A DNA stretch of 31,347 nt from SYFY01 sp031385325 (GTDB taxonomy: Bacteria > Pseudomonadota > Gammaproteobacteria > Pseudomonadales > Azotimanducaceae), in contig JANNBJ010000100.1 of NCBI GenBank assembly GCA_031385325.1, positions 1-31,347 of the forward strand, read 5' to 3'. The notes under the pieces were generated by a model, which worked only from the letters and a program-made list of their open reading frames with translations, searched no databases and was not told where the DNA came from. The translations under genes were made by a program, and so were the position numbers. Below, piece by piece: positions 1-8,472 of this stretch (positions are counted from its first letter, which is position 1; each line of letters begins with the position of its first letter).

Positions 1-1
1 G

Positions 2-283
2 GCAATTCTCGACGCAGCAAGCCTCGCCGATGCTCTGAACGATTGTGCTGACGTAGAACAAGCTCTCGCACGGTACGAAGCGGAACGGCGCGAGGTGACC
101 GCAAAAATCGTTCTGGCCAACCGCGGCAACGGTCCGGATCAGGTCATGCAACTCGCCGAAGAACGAGCGCCACAGGGCTTTCATCACATACACGACGTCA
201 TCAGCCAGGATGAACTTGAATCGATCGCTGCGCAGTACAAACAGACCGCCGGTTTCTCACGCAGCCAGGTCAATCGCAACTGA
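2..283 (+). CDS. FAD-dependent monooxygenase, C-terminal fragment
   Basis: The reading frame is open from the left edge, so only the last 93 residues are present and the start lies outside the window. The fragment is helical and charged, with an ALARYEAERR stretch followed by IVLANRGNGPDQVMQL and ending in a KQTAGFSRSQVN tail. This is the typical C-terminus of PhzS/salicylate-hydroxylase-like flavoprotein monooxygenases, which use FAD and NAD(P)H to hydroxylate small, often aromatic, molecules. The FAD-binding GxGxxG and GD motifs would be upstream and cannot be checked. The substrate is unknown. The gene converges on the thioesterase gene with a 20-bp gap containing a short hairpin. The family call rests on recalled similarity of the tail only. 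Confidence 0.75.
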   Translation, partial: AILDAASLADALNDCADVEQALARYEAERREVTAKIVLANRGNGPDQVMQLAEERAPQGFHHIHDVISQDELESIAAQYKQTAGFSRSQVNRN

Positions 284-286
284 CAC

Positions 287-301
287 CAGACTGGCAGTCT
301 G
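287..301. terminator. Short hairpin between convergent genes
   Basis: CAGACT-GGC-AGTCTG is a perfect 6-bp stem with a 3-base loop filling the gap between the stop codons of the monooxygenase and the thioesterase. There is no T-run on either side, so termination is inferred from position only. Confidence 0.3.
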
Positions 302-303
302 AT

Positions 304-747
304 TCAGGAGCGTCGGCTGGCTTCGAGTATGGACATGGTGGCGCGCGATACCGAAACGAGGCGATCGGCGTGGTCGACGATCCTGACTTCCCAGATCTGT
401 GTTGTTCGACCCAGATGAATCGGTGTCACGGTCCCGACCACCCAACCTTCTCGCACGCCTCGCACGTGATTGGCATTGATTTCGAGGCCGACCGCTGCGT
501 TGCGGGATCGATCGATGGTCTGCCACGCGGCGCAGCTTGCCAGCGTCTCTGCCAACAATACCGATGCTCCGCCATGTAACAGGCCAGCAGGTTGGCGGGT
601 GCGCGCATCGACCGGCATTCTTGCGGTGAGTGAATTCGCTCCGACCGAAATGAACTCAATGCCCAACAGACCCACTGCGGTGTCCTGATGACTCCGATTG
701 ATCTGGGCGAGGTCGGGCGTATGAAGCCAGGGAGATTCCGCGTTCAT
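304..747 (-). CDS. Hotdog-fold acyl-CoA thioesterase (YdiI/MenI-like)
   Basis: This encodes a 147-residue single-domain hotdog protein of the PaaI/YdiI type, which hydrolyses acyl- or aroyl-CoA thioesters in the cytoplasm. The QPAGLLHGGASVLLAETLAS segment matches the family's helix motif, with the glutamate of LAET in the catalytic position. A second conserved segment runs NANHVRGVREGWVVG. The length is typical (about 140). The frame is open much further upstream, but the ATG at 747 is chosen because it overlaps the TGA of the GST gene as ATGA and matches the family's usual N-terminus. Translation is therefore probably coupled to the GST gene. In menaquinone makers the family acts on dihydroxynaphthoyl-CoA; beside a GST and a monooxygenase an aromatic-CoA substrate is possible but unproven. 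Confidence 0.85.
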   Translation of the reverse strand: MNAESPWLHTPDLAQINRSHQDTAVGLLGIEFISVGANSLTARMPVDARTRQPAGLLHGGASVLLAETLASCAAWQTIDRSRNAAVGLEINANHVRGVREGWVVGTVTPIHLGRTTQIWEVRIVDHADRLVSVSRATMSILEASRRS

Positions 748-1415
748 CGCTGCATGATCGCACGAGAGGTTTCCGAGACCTTTTCCACTCCGGCGGGATC
801 TGTCGGCAACAAGAGTGGTCTCGGCACGGTGATGCCGCGCTGACACGCAGGGCGAGCGTCCATCTGTGTCATCCAGCGCTGCAGATGATCGAGACCGTCC
901 AGGGAAACCCCAGACCAGAAGTACAGTCGTACCCAGCACCAGTTGGCGATGTCAGCGATGGAAAACTCATCGACCAGAAATTCATGCGCTTCGAGCCGTG
1001 TGTTCAATACTTCGAACAGCCTGCGAGACTCATTCTGATAGCGACTGATCGCCGCCGGGATCTTGGTCTCCATCGCCCGGAAGAAAACATTGGCCTGACC
1101 CATCATCGGGCCGATCCCACCCATCTGGAACATCAGCCACTGGGTGACCATCGATCGACCCTTGCGATCACCGGGAATCAGCTGACCGGTCAGCTCTGCG
1201 AGGTACAGAAGGATTGCGCCGGACTCGAAGACCGCAAATCCATCATGAACGATGGTCGGTATTCGTCCGTTCGGGTTGATCGCGAGATAGGCCGGTGCTT
1301 TCTGGGCATTGGCACGAAGATCGATGTCATGCACTTCGTATGGCAGACCCATTTCTTCCAGGGTACAGGACACTTTCCAGCCGTTGGGGGTAGATGCGGT
1401 GTAAAGCGCGATCAA
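744..1415 (-). CDS. Glutathione S-transferase, Nu-class/YfcG-like
   Basis: A 223-residue cytosolic GST. The N-terminal thioredoxin-like domain (about 1-80) begins IALYTASTPNGWKVSCTLEE; the T-P-N triad replaces the catalytic Tyr or Ser, as in YfcG/YghU proteins that act as disulfide-bond reductases using glutathione. The GRIPTIVHD cis-proline segment and the ESGAILLYLAE glutathione-binding segment follow, then the all-helical domain containing EFSIADIANW. The start is TTG at 1415: GGGAGG lies 6 bases upstream, and the next in-frame ATG would remove the active-site strand. Its stop overlaps the thioesterase start by four bases. The role is probably thiol-redox defence or conjugation; the substrate is unknown. 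Confidence 0.9.
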   Translation of the reverse strand: MIALYTASTPNGWKVSCTLEEMGLPYEVHDIDLRANAQKAPAYLAINPNGRIPTIVHDGFAVFESGAILLYLAELTGQLIPGDRKGRSMVTQWLMFQMGGIGPMMGQANVFFRAMETKIPAAISRYQNESRRLFEVLNTRLEAHEFLVDEFSIADIANWCWVRLYFWSGVSLDGLDHLQRWMTQMDARPACQRGITVPRPLLLPTDPAGVEKVSETSRAIMQR

Positions 1416-1475
1416 AGAATTCCTCCCGGTCAGCTGATGGTGGCGCCAAGGATGCTCGGATCGATTTGAATTGGC

Positions 1476-2087
1476 CTAACGGAACAGGGCATCAATGGCA
1501 GCAGCCGCTGCCATCTGGTGTTCCTTTTGCCACGGACTGCCGACGTCCTTGCCAAATTGCAGCAGGATCTCTTCAAGTTCATCCGCACCACAGTCCAGCC
1601 GATCGCAGCAGATTTTCAGGACATCGTTCTTGTGAAACAGCACGACTTCCATCTGACGCGCCTGCGCAGCTGCGAACAGTGCGTCGTGATAGATCATCCC
1701 GTCGGCCGCGTACAAAGCACGCTGATTGGCATGTACTTCGGAGATTTTGGCGGGTAGCACCGGAAAGGCAGGCTCCCGCAGGGTCAGAACATCAACACGC
1801 CAAGTATTCAGGTCGAGGTCATCTAACAGCTTTTCGATGCCCACCCTGGCTTGCGCGATCGAGTCCGCTCGCACCTGGTCCACCAGCGCCTGCGCTTCGG
1901 CTGCAGGCATCTTCATCGTCTCGTGATGGTAGGGTTGACTGGGCAAACCCGGAGACAGCAAATCAACGCGCCGACGATCCAGGATGAGGGGTTCTCCGAC
2001 TTCGACACCGATGGTGACGAACACTGCCCAGCCGTTGTGTTCCCAAACACCGACCGCGGCAGGTTTACGGTGATCTTCTTCAGCCAT
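1476..2087 (-). CDS. Conserved protein of unknown function
   Basis: 203 residues, no signal peptide or membrane segment. The opening strand, VGVWEHNGWAVFVTIG, followed by a DRRRVDLLSPGLPSQPYHHE segment, resembles unnamed proteins I recall from actinobacteria and proteobacteria that may have an RNase H/actin-like fold, but I cannot assign a function. The middle (about 60-95) is a charged helix rich in Ala, Arg and Asp, and the C-terminal third carries a Cys-Cys pair (KICCDRLDCG). The ATG at 2087 has only a weak upstream AAAG. The gene lies 60 bp upstream of the GST gene on the same strand and may share its transcript. The coding frame looks real by length and codon pattern; nothing shows its substrate or partner. 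Confidence 0.7.
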   Translation of the reverse strand: MAEEDHRKPAAVGVWEHNGWAVFVTIGVEVGEPLILDRRRVDLLSPGLPSQPYHHETMKMPAAEAQALVDQVRADSIAQARVGIEKLLDDLDLNTWRVDVLTLREPAFPVLPAKISEVHANQRALYAADGMIYHDALFAAAQARQMEVVLFHKNDVLKICCDRLDCGADELEEILLQFGKDVGSPWQKEHQMAAAAAIDALFR

Positions 2088-2154
2088 CTTTGGCCAGCGT
2101 AAGCAGGTTCACAGGTCTGGATCTAACCACAGTGAGTAGGAGGCTAAGGTTTTT

Positions 2155-2210
2155 CTCCGCTACGGGCAAGCGTCTGTCTTGCCCGCAGTCCACTTCGGAC
2201 GGAGTTTTTT
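2155..2210 (+). terminator. Hairpin with T-run after nqrF (plus-strand orientation)
   Basis: An 8-bp perfect stem CGGGCAAG / CTTGCCCG (2163-2170 and 2178-2185, 7-base loop) lies inside an outer CTCCG / CGGAG pair, followed on the plus strand by six T (2205-2210). It sits directly after the nqrF stop codon. On the minus strand, the direction of nqrF transcription, the flanks are A-runs, so as an intrinsic terminator it faces the opposite way. It may stop antisense transcription, or act on nqr mRNA as a structural 3' end. Confidence 0.45.
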
Positions 2211-3438
2211 ATCCACCGAAGTCATCGAGCCGAATGTTATCCGGCTCAACACCCAGATCATCGAGCATCTTCAGCACCGCTGCGTTCATCTGTGGCGGGC
2301 CACAAAGATAGAATTCGCAGTCCTCAGGGGCCGGGTGTTTTTTCAGATATTCATCGAGCACCACCTGGTGGATGAATCCTTTGAGCCCGGTCCAGTTGTC
2401 TTCTGGCAATGGATCGGAAAGCGCCACCCGCCAGGAAAAATTCTCGTATAGTCTGGCAAGTTCATCGAACTCTTCGACATAGAACATTTCACGCAGGCTT
2501 CGAGCACCGTACCAGTAACTCATCTTGTAGGTGGCCTTCTTGCTCTTCAGTTCATCGAAGATCTGCGAACGCAGGGGCGCCATGCCCGCTCCGCCACCAA
2601 TCCAGATCTTTTCGTTCTGGGTCGGCTTCACAAAAAAGTGACCGTAAGGTCCGAACACTGAAATTTTGTCGCCTGGTTTCAGATTGAAGGTATAAGACGA
2701 CATCTTGCCGGGTGGCCAATCCTTGCCCGGTGGCGGGCTGGCAATCCGGATATTGAACTTCATGATGCCCTTCTCTTCCGGGTAGTTCGCCATCGAATAC
2801 GCGCGGATTACCGTCTCATCGACGGTCGAATGATGCTTCCACACATCGAAGCGATCCCAGTCGCCGTGATACTCCTTTTCGATATCAAAGGACTTGAAGT
2901 CCAGCTCGTGCGGCGGAATTTCCAGCTGAACGTAACCACCAGCCCGAAAATCCACGTTTTCGCCTTCAGGCAGTTTGAGGTTGAGTTCCTTGATGAAGGT
3001 CGCCACGTTCGGGTTTGAAGTGACTTCACATTCCCAGCGCTTGACGCCGATGGCATCTTCAGGAACGACGATTTTCAGATTCTGTTTGACGGCTACCTGA
3101 CAGGAGAGGCGCCAGTTCTGCTGGATCTCGGCGCGGGTAAAGTGCCCCTCCTCCGTTGCCAGGATGCCACCGCCCCCTTCGACCACCTGACAACGGCACT
3201 GCGCACAGGTACCGCCACCACCACAGGCACTGGCCAGGAACACACCCTTGGCCGCCAGCGTCGGCAACAGCTTGGAACCGGCAGCGACGGTAATGGTCTT
3301 GGTTGGGTCATCGTTGATCTCGATGGTGATATCTCCGGAACTCACCAGCAGCTTGCGGGCATACAGGATAACCATCGTCAACGAGAGGATGGTGACACTG
3401 AACATCACCACGCCAAGAACTACTGTCTCATCAAACAT
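2209..3438 (-). CDS. nqrF: Na+-translocating NADH:quinone reductase subunit F
   Basis: NADH-oxidising entry subunit of Na+-NQR: NADH to FAD to [2Fe-2S], then on to the membrane subunits. In order: one N-terminal membrane helix (about 5-28); a plant-type ferredoxin domain with ACGGGGTCAQC (Cys72, Cys78, Cys81) and Cys113 in LSCQVAV; then an FNR-like domain with the FAD motif RAYSMANYPEE, the nucleotide loop IGGGAGMAPLRS, the FYLCGPPQMN segment and the terminal LDDFGG. 409 residues from the ATG at 3438, against about 408 in Vibrio. GGAG lies 7 bases upstream of that ATG. An in-frame ATG at 3459 would add seven residues, and I consider it less likely. It is the last gene of the operon, 33 bp after nqrE. 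Very secure. Confidence 0.97.
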   Translation of the reverse strand: MFDETVVLGVVMFSVTILSLTMVILYARKLLVSSGDITIEINDDPTKTITVAAGSKLLPTLAAKGVFLASACGGGGTCAQCRCQVVEGGGGILATEEGHFTRAEIQQNWRLSCQVAVKQNLKIVVPEDAIGVKRWECEVTSNPNVATFIKELNLKLPEGENVDFRAGGYVQLEIPPHELDFKSFDIEKEYHGDWDRFDVWKHHSTVDETVIRAYSMANYPEEKGIMKFNIRIASPPPGKDWPPGKMSSYTFNLKPGDKISVFGPYGHFFVKPTQNEKIWIGGGAGMAPLRSQIFDELKSKKATYKMSYWYGARSLREMFYVEEFDELARLYENFSWRVALSDPLPEDNWTGLKGFIHQVVLDEYLKKHPAPEDCEFYLCGPPQMNAAVLKMLDDLGVEPDNIRLDDFGG

Positions 3439-3471
3439 GAGCGTGCTCCACTCCTTCAATCAGACCTTGAA

Positions 3472-4080
3472 TCAGATGTCGATGCCGCCGAAGGACATGA
3501 AGCAGATCGCCATCAGCCCTCCACAGACGAAGGTGATGCCCAGACCTCGCAATCCTTCCGGTGGGTCGCTGTACTTCAGCTTTTCACGAATGCCGGCGAG
3601 CAGGATGATCGCCGCGGCCCAGCCGACCCCCGCGCCAATGCCGAACACTGTAGATTCCATGAACGTCTGATCACGTTCCACCATCATGAGTATTGCGCCG
3701 AGAATGGCGCAGTTCACTGTGATAAGGGGAAGGAATACACCGAGTGCGTTGTAGAGAAACGGCACGAACTTATCGAGCACCATCTCGAGAATCTGGACGA
3801 TAGCTGCAACCACGCCGATATAGGACAGAAAACCAAGAAAGCTGAGGTCCACATCAGGGTAACCGGCCCAGGCCAGTGCCCCTTCGCGCAACAGGTTGTT
3901 GTAGATCAGGTTGCTGATTGGCGTGGTGATGCCGAGTACAACAATGATGGCGACACCAAGACCTACAGCAGTGGAGACCTTCTTGGAGATGACAATGAAA
4001 GTACACATGCCAAGAAAAAACACCAGCGCCATGTTCTCGATGAACACAGAGCGGATAAACAGGCTGAGATAGTGTTCCAT
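3472..4080 (-). CDS. nqrE: Na+-translocating NADH:quinone reductase subunit E
   Basis: A 202-residue integral membrane subunit with six hydrophobic segments, homologous to RnfA. NqrD and NqrE form an antiparallel pair whose conserved cysteines hold an iron centre in the middle of the membrane. Here these are Cys26 (FFLGMCTFIVISKKV) and Cys124 (LITVNCAILGA). The FESTVFGIGAGVGWAAAI-type loop typical of the subunit is present as FMESTVFGIGAGVGW. It starts immediately after the nqrD stop codon (no spacer), so translation is probably coupled. Length and sequence are typical and nothing is missing. Confidence 0.97.
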   Translation of the reverse strand: MEHYLSLFIRSVFIENMALVFFLGMCTFIVISKKVSTAVGLGVAIIVVLGITTPISNLIYNNLLREGALAWAGYPDVDLSFLGFLSYIGVVAAIVQILEMVLDKFVPFLYNALGVFLPLITVNCAILGAILMMVERDQTFMESTVFGIGAGVGWAAAIILLAGIREKLKYSDPPEGLRGLGITFVCGGLMAICFMSFGGIDI

Positions 4081-4752
4081 CTACATCGCCCCTTTGTACT
4101 GAATATTCGCCGCAATCTGATAATCGGGGGCTTCCACCTGGCTGGTCTTCCAGCTGCGCAGTGCCCAGATGAAACCGGCGATGATGAAGAATGCGCTGGG
4201 TGGCAGCAGTAGCAGGCCGTTTGGCACATACCATCCGCCGTTGGCAACCGTCGGCAGTATGGTGTACCCCATCAATGTACCTGAGCCCAGTGGCTCACGA
4301 ACCAATGCAACCGCGATCAGCATGACGCTGTATCCGACCGCCGTGCCAAACCCATCCAGCAGCGAAATCCAGGGTGGATTGGACATCGCAAACGCTTCGG
4401 CCCGTCCCATGACAATGCAGTTGGTGATGATCAATCCGACAAATACTGACAGAGACTTGGAGATGTCATAGGCGACGGCTTTCAGGACCTGATCCACGAC
4501 GATCACAAGAGAGGCGATCACGGTCATCTGGACGATGATGCGAATGCTCATCGGGATGCGATTGCGGATCAGGGATACGGCAAAGTTCGACATGGCCGTC
4601 ACGAAAATCACCGCCGCACACATCACCAGCGTCTTCGACATGCTGATGGTGACAGCGAGTGCCGAGCAGATTCCGAGTACCTGCAAAGCAATTGGATTGT
4701 TGGCAAGGATCGGGTCAACGATAACTTCTCTCGCGGTGAGTGCGTTTGACAT
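4081..4752 (-). CDS. nqrD: Na+-translocating NADH:quinone reductase subunit D
   Basis: A 223-residue, six-helix membrane subunit homologous to RnfE and partner of NqrE. The conserved cysteines are Cys29 (VLGICSALAVT) and Cys112 (IITNCIVMGRAEAFA), expected to ligate the intramembrane iron centre with the NqrE cysteines. The ATG at 4752 has GAGGA six bases upstream, overlapping the nqrC stop region; the gap to nqrC is 9 bp. The cytoplasmic C-terminal tail (after about 205) is short and charged, as usual. Confidence 0.97.
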   Translation of the reverse strand: MSNALTAREVIVDPILANNPIALQVLGICSALAVTISMSKTLVMCAAVIFVTAMSNFAVSLIRNRIPMSIRIIVQMTVIASLVIVVDQVLKAVAYDISKSLSVFVGLIITNCIVMGRAEAFAMSNPPWISLLDGFGTAVGYSVMLIAVALVREPLGSGTLMGYTILPTVANGGWYVPNGLLLLPPSAFFIIAGFIWALRSWKTSQVEAPDYQIAANIQYKGAM

Positions 4753-4761
4753 GGTCTTTCC

Positions 4762-5559
4762 TCAGCTCTGTGATTTCATGTTGGTGATCAACTGACCAAA
4801 ACCGAGTTCCCCGGTCCAGAAATTGACCAGGCTCTGAACTCCGCGATTGGTAAAGGTCGCACCGGATAGTGCATCGACTTCATACGCCGCCGCCTGAGAG
4901 TCAGCAGGAGACCGCACTTTCACCAGGCGGACATTTGGTTTGCCATCGGTACCGAACAACTTCACACCTGGCCACTTGTCTTTCCAGACTGGATTGTCCA
5001 CTTCTCCACCGAGGCCGGGAGTCTCCTTGTGATCGTAGAAACCTAGACCAGACACCGTCGCGAGGTCTTTGTCGATGGCAAGATACCCAAACAAAGTCCC
5101 CCACAATCCGTATCCGCGTACCGGAATCACGAGCTTCTCCAGCCCTTGTTCACCCTGTTTGATGTAGACCAGACCAATGTTCTCGCGCCGCCGAATGGTC
5201 ACGGTATCCTCTTCTTCAGTGAGGGCACGAGAGTTTGCGGGGTCCTTGGACATCCTGACCGCGTCGTAACCCTTCTGCTCGAAATCATCGACGAATTCGC
5301 CCGTATCGAGGTTAACCGCGCGCACGCTGAAGTCCTTGAATATCTCCGGGATGCTGCGTCCATCAAGACCAACATCACTATCCGGTTCCAGCAATCCGGC
5401 CGCCCGGAGAATGTTCTCTTTCTGGTCCAGTTCGCGGTTCAGTGCATGCGTCGGCTTGAGCATGACGTTGGCTGCAGACACAAACACTGCGCAAACCAGA
5501 CACACGGTGATGGCAATGAACAGGGTATTGCCGAGACTGTCTTTGTTGAACTCAGCCAC
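4762..5559 (-). CDS. nqrC: Na+-translocating NADH:quinone reductase subunit C
   Basis: A 265-residue subunit with one N-terminal membrane helix (about 12-32) and a periplasmic FMN-binding domain. FMN is attached through a phosphoester to a threonine by ApbE; the site is visible as DALSGATFT, with Thr235 the expected acceptor. The start is GTG at 5559 (VAEFNKDSLGNTLFIA): GGAGG lies 7 bases upstream, and the alignment with known NqrC begins here, although the frame is open 23 codons further. It overlaps the end of nqrB by 8 bp. No apbE gene is present in this window, so the flavin transferase must be encoded elsewhere. Confidence 0.96.
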   Translation of the reverse strand: MAEFNKDSLGNTLFIAITVCLVCAVFVSAANVMLKPTHALNRELDQKENILRAAGLLEPDSDVGLDGRSIPEIFKDFSVRAVNLDTGEFVDDFEQKGYDAVRMSKDPANSRALTEEEDTVTIRRRENIGLVYIKQGEQGLEKLVIPVRGYGLWGTLFGYLAIDKDLATVSGLGFYDHKETPGLGGEVDNPVWKDKWPGVKLFGTDGKPNVRLVKVRSPADSQAAAYEVDALSGATFTNRGVQSLVNFWTGELGFGQLITNMKSQS

Positions 5560-6736
5560 GAGCGAGCCTCCGCTTGATGTTGCTCTGCATGACAAAGTAA
5601 TCGAAGAGCGGTGCGAACATGTTGCCAAACAGGATCGCCAGCATCATGCCTTCCGGATACGCAGGATTCACGACGCGAATCATGACGCACATGAAGCCGA
5701 TCAGAATACCGTAATACCAACGGCCACGATTGGTCATCGCCGCAGAAACCGGATCGGTCGCCATGAAGACTGCACCGAAGGCAAATCCACCCAGCACCAT
5801 GTGCCAATAGAAAGGCATCGCGAACATCGGGTTGGTGGAATCGATCATGTTGAACAGGGTCGCAGTCGCTGCCATCCCGACGAAACAGCCAGCAATCACG
5901 CGCCATGATGCAATTCGCGTCAGCATCAGAATCGCCGCCGCGATGAGGATCGCAAGTGTCGACGTTTCACCAAAGGAGCCGGGCATGTTGCCGAGAAACG
6001 CGGTCGCCCAGTCCACGCCATACGCCTCACCCAGGGCGGCGTTGCCGAGGGGAGTTGCCTGCGTCACACCATCTACAGCAACCCAAACTCGGTCACCGGA
6101 CATTTCCGCCGGATAGGCAAAATACAGAAATGCCCTCCCGGTCAATGCGGGGTTGAGGAAATTCTTGCCGGTTCCGCCAAACACTTCCTTGCCAACCACG
6201 ACGCCAAACGCCACTCCGACTGCCGCCATCCAGAGTGGTATTCCGGCCGGCAACGTCAACGTAAAAAGAATCGACGTGACAAAGAAGCCTTCATTGACTT
6301 CGTGACCACGTTTGGAGGCAAACCAGATTTCAAAGGCGATACCGGTACCGAAAACGACGACATAGAGGGGCACAAAATACGATAAGCCATACACCAGACA
6401 ATCCCAGGTGCTGTTGGCGTTGTAGCTGATCAGAACGTCGAGGAAAACACTCCGCCAATCGTCGATCGACGTCATGCCGGCAGCCGCCATCGCCGACAAC
6501 GCCTGACTTCCAACTACGTAGCTACCCACGAACACCGGAATGAACGCAGCCAGCCACACCGTCATCATGATGCGTTTGAGGTTCATCGCATCACGCACGT
6601 GCGACGCACCGCCTGTTACCGTGGCAGGTGTGTACAACGCAGTATCAATGGCCTCAAAGGCAGGGTACGCCCAAGCGAATTTCCCGCCCTTTTCAAAATG
6701 ATGTTCAGCGCCGTCAAGGATCGTCCTCAGACTCAT
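5552..6736 (-). CDS. nqrB: Na+-translocating NADH:quinone reductase subunit B
   Basis: A 394-residue polytopic membrane subunit (about ten hydrophobic segments), related to RnfD. It forms the ion-conducting core and binds riboflavin plus a covalently linked FMN. The FMN acceptor is expected in VDGVTQATPLG, with Thr228; here TQAT replaces the SGAT seen in NqrC, a variant I believe also occurs in other NqrB proteins. GKEVFGGTGKNFLNPALTGRAF is the family's most conserved loop and is intact. The start codon overlaps the nqrA stop as ATGA, so translation is coupled. Confidence 0.97.
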   Translation of the reverse strand: MSLRTILDGAEHHFEKGGKFAWAYPAFEAIDTALYTPATVTGGASHVRDAMNLKRIMMTVWLAAFIPVFVGSYVVGSQALSAMAAAGMTSIDDWRSVFLDVLISYNANSTWDCLVYGLSYFVPLYVVVFGTGIAFEIWFASKRGHEVNEGFFVTSILFTLTLPAGIPLWMAAVGVAFGVVVGKEVFGGTGKNFLNPALTGRAFLYFAYPAEMSGDRVWVAVDGVTQATPLGNAALGEAYGVDWATAFLGNMPGSFGETSTLAILIAAAILMLTRIASWRVIAGCFVGMAATATLFNMIDSTNPMFAMPFYWHMVLGGFAFGAVFMATDPVSAAMTNRGRWYYGILIGFMCVMIRVVNPAYPEGMMLAILFGNMFAPLFDYFVMQSNIKRRLARG

Positions 6737-8082
6737 GCTGCACCCTCCTTCTCGATCATCGTCAGCATGCTGCGCAATACCGGACCGTATTCATATTTGC
6801 CTGGGCAGGCATAGGTACACAGGGCAATGTCTTCTTCGTCAAACTCCAGACAACCCAGACTGATGGCATTTTCCAGATCACCAACCAGCAGGGAACGAAG
6901 CAACTGGGTTGGCAGTACGTCATGGGGCATCACATCTTCGAAAGTACCGATGGGTACCATCGCTCGCGGACTGCCATTGCTGGTGGTGGTGAACTTCACT
7001 TTTTTCTGACCAAGCCACTTCGACAGAAATGCAGGAAACACCGAATGACGGTCCATGCCTGGCTCAAGGTAACCGAACAGTCGACGCTCCCGCTCTTCGG
7101 GAATCACACTGACCTGGTTGTGGTAACGGCCAAGAAATGCCCGCGCACCCACAGCAGTGTGGCCGGCCAGCACAGACCCTGAAATCACCCTTTGCTCGCC
7201 ATCTGCCAGTTCGCCCGACGAAAGTTCGGTGAGATCGACGCCAAGCCGCGTCCGCAACAATCTGGGGTTTTTCACTCCTGGACCACCGAGTGCAATCACA
7301 CGCGTTGGATCGATTCGTCCCTTGTGGAACAGCGTTCCGATCGCGATGACATCCTGATACCCGATATGCCAGACCGTCTTGCTCGGCCCGACGGGATCGA
7401 TGAAGTGGATATGCGTGCCGGGCAATCCAGCCGGGTGCGGGCCATCAAATTCATGCACCTTGATTTTCGATTCATGTCCAGTGGGCAGAAACTTGCCTGG
7501 TTTCTGGCAGACATTGACGGCGCCGTCGGTCAACTTGGCGATAACATCGAGGCCCAAGGCAAATTCCAGGGCCTTTTCAGTAATCACCACAGCGGCGTCA
7601 ACACCGAGAGGGTTGGAATCCATCGCGGTGACAAATATCGAATGCGGGTTCGAACCCAACACGGGAACCTTGCTGAACGGACGGGTCCGGAACGCTGTCC
7701 ACAGCCCGCTCATACGCAGGACGTTGGTCACATCCTCGGCTGTAATTCGCCCCATCGCCTGCGATCCATAGGACTCGAACAGCTTGGATCGATCACCCTC
7801 GACGGCGATGACAACTGCAGTCAATGACCGCTTTTCGCCACGGACGATGGCTTCAATCTTGCCGGCGGCCGGTGACGTCACGACCACACCCGGGTTCTTC
7901 TTGTCCTCGAACAGAGGCGTGCCGATCTGAACGACGTCACCCTCTACAACTTTCATGGTAGGGCGCAGACCCGGATAGTCCGAGCCGAGCACACCAACTC
8001 GAGATACCGGGCGGGCATCCTCGATTTCCTGGGCAGGCGCGCCGGCGATCGGCAGATCGAGGCCTTTTTTCAATTCAATCAT
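6733..8082 (-). CDS. nqrA: Na+-translocating NADH:quinone reductase subunit A
   Basis: A 449-residue cytoplasmic subunit linked to the quinone-reduction end of Na+-NQR; Vibrio NqrA has about 446. The diagnostic N-terminus IELKKGLDLPIAG, the PGLRPTMKVVEGD segment and the barrel-sandwich motif FEDKKNPGVVVTSPAAG are all present, as is the GPGVKNPRLLRTRLG block in the middle. NqrA carries no predicted membrane helix. The ATG at 8082 matches the family's N-terminus but has no good ribosome-binding site (CTACCC precedes it). As first gene of nqrABCDEF it follows a 530-bp region without a convincing gene, where the operon's control elements should lie. Confidence 0.97.
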   Translation of the reverse strand: MIELKKGLDLPIAGAPAQEIEDARPVSRVGVLGSDYPGLRPTMKVVEGDVVQIGTPLFEDKKNPGVVVTSPAAGKIEAIVRGEKRSLTAVVIAVEGDRSKLFESYGSQAMGRITAEDVTNVLRMSGLWTAFRTRPFSKVPVLGSNPHSIFVTAMDSNPLGVDAAVVITEKALEFALGLDVIAKLTDGAVNVCQKPGKFLPTGHESKIKVHEFDGPHPAGLPGTHIHFIDPVGPSKTVWHIGYQDVIAIGTLFHKGRIDPTRVIALGGPGVKNPRLLRTRLGVDLTELSSGELADGEQRVISGSVLAGHTAVGARAFLGRYHNQVSVIPEERERRLFGYLEPGMDRHSVFPAFLSKWLGQKKVKFTTTSNGSPRAMVPIGTFEDVMPHDVLPTQLLRSLLVGDLENAISLGCLEFDEEDIALCTYACPGKYEYGPVLRSMLTMIEKEGAA

Positions 8083-8341
8083 GGGTAGTTCGCCGTCGTT
8101 GCGTCGTCACGGGATGGCCCTTGCCGTACAACAGGGCCAGTAAGGCTGCACAAAGCGTCTCTAATGTGGTGGTCAGCGGATCAGGTGACAGGAGGCCGCC
8201 AGGGGTACCCGGTCGCCACGTCATTCGCAGATCGAGTGGCTTATGCTGACAGTTCGACCCACGATTCATGCGACGGCCCAAGGGGCCATGCTCCGCATCG
8301 TGTAACGCGCCATCACTGACCAGCGATCTGTGTTTAAGATG

Positions 8342-8359
8342 TATCGACACGTTTCGATA
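8342..8359. promoter_or_regulatory. Inverted repeat, possible operator in the nqrA leader
   Basis: TATCGA-CACGTT-TCGATA is a near-perfect 18-bp palindrome (6-bp arms, with an inner ACGT). Its size and symmetry suit a dimeric repressor or activator site. It lies about 260 bp upstream of nqrA and downstream of the candidate promoter. The binding protein is unknown. Confidence 0.35.
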
Positions 8360-8472
8360 AAGGTTAAGAATATCTTCGGCCGAACTCAGATGAGGCATGA
8401 TCACACAAGGTCTGCTGGTGATCGCCCATCATTGAAAAAACACCGACCAGCTGAGCCAACGCGGTTCCCCTG

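Noticed and set aside
3142..4212. Long plus-strand open frame (356 codons) opposite nqrF and nqrE
   Set aside because: It lies antisense to well-matched nqr genes; its translation is rich in His, Asp and Gln with no domain, as expected of a shadow frame.
8075..8404. Small gene of 109 codons upstream of nqrA
   Set aside because: There is no ribosome-binding site or known domain, and it overlaps the nqrA start; kept only as a note in the leader region.
8440..8470. tRNA gene suggested by a D-arm-like stretch
   Set aside because: No anticodon or T arm follows and the acceptor stem cannot be formed.
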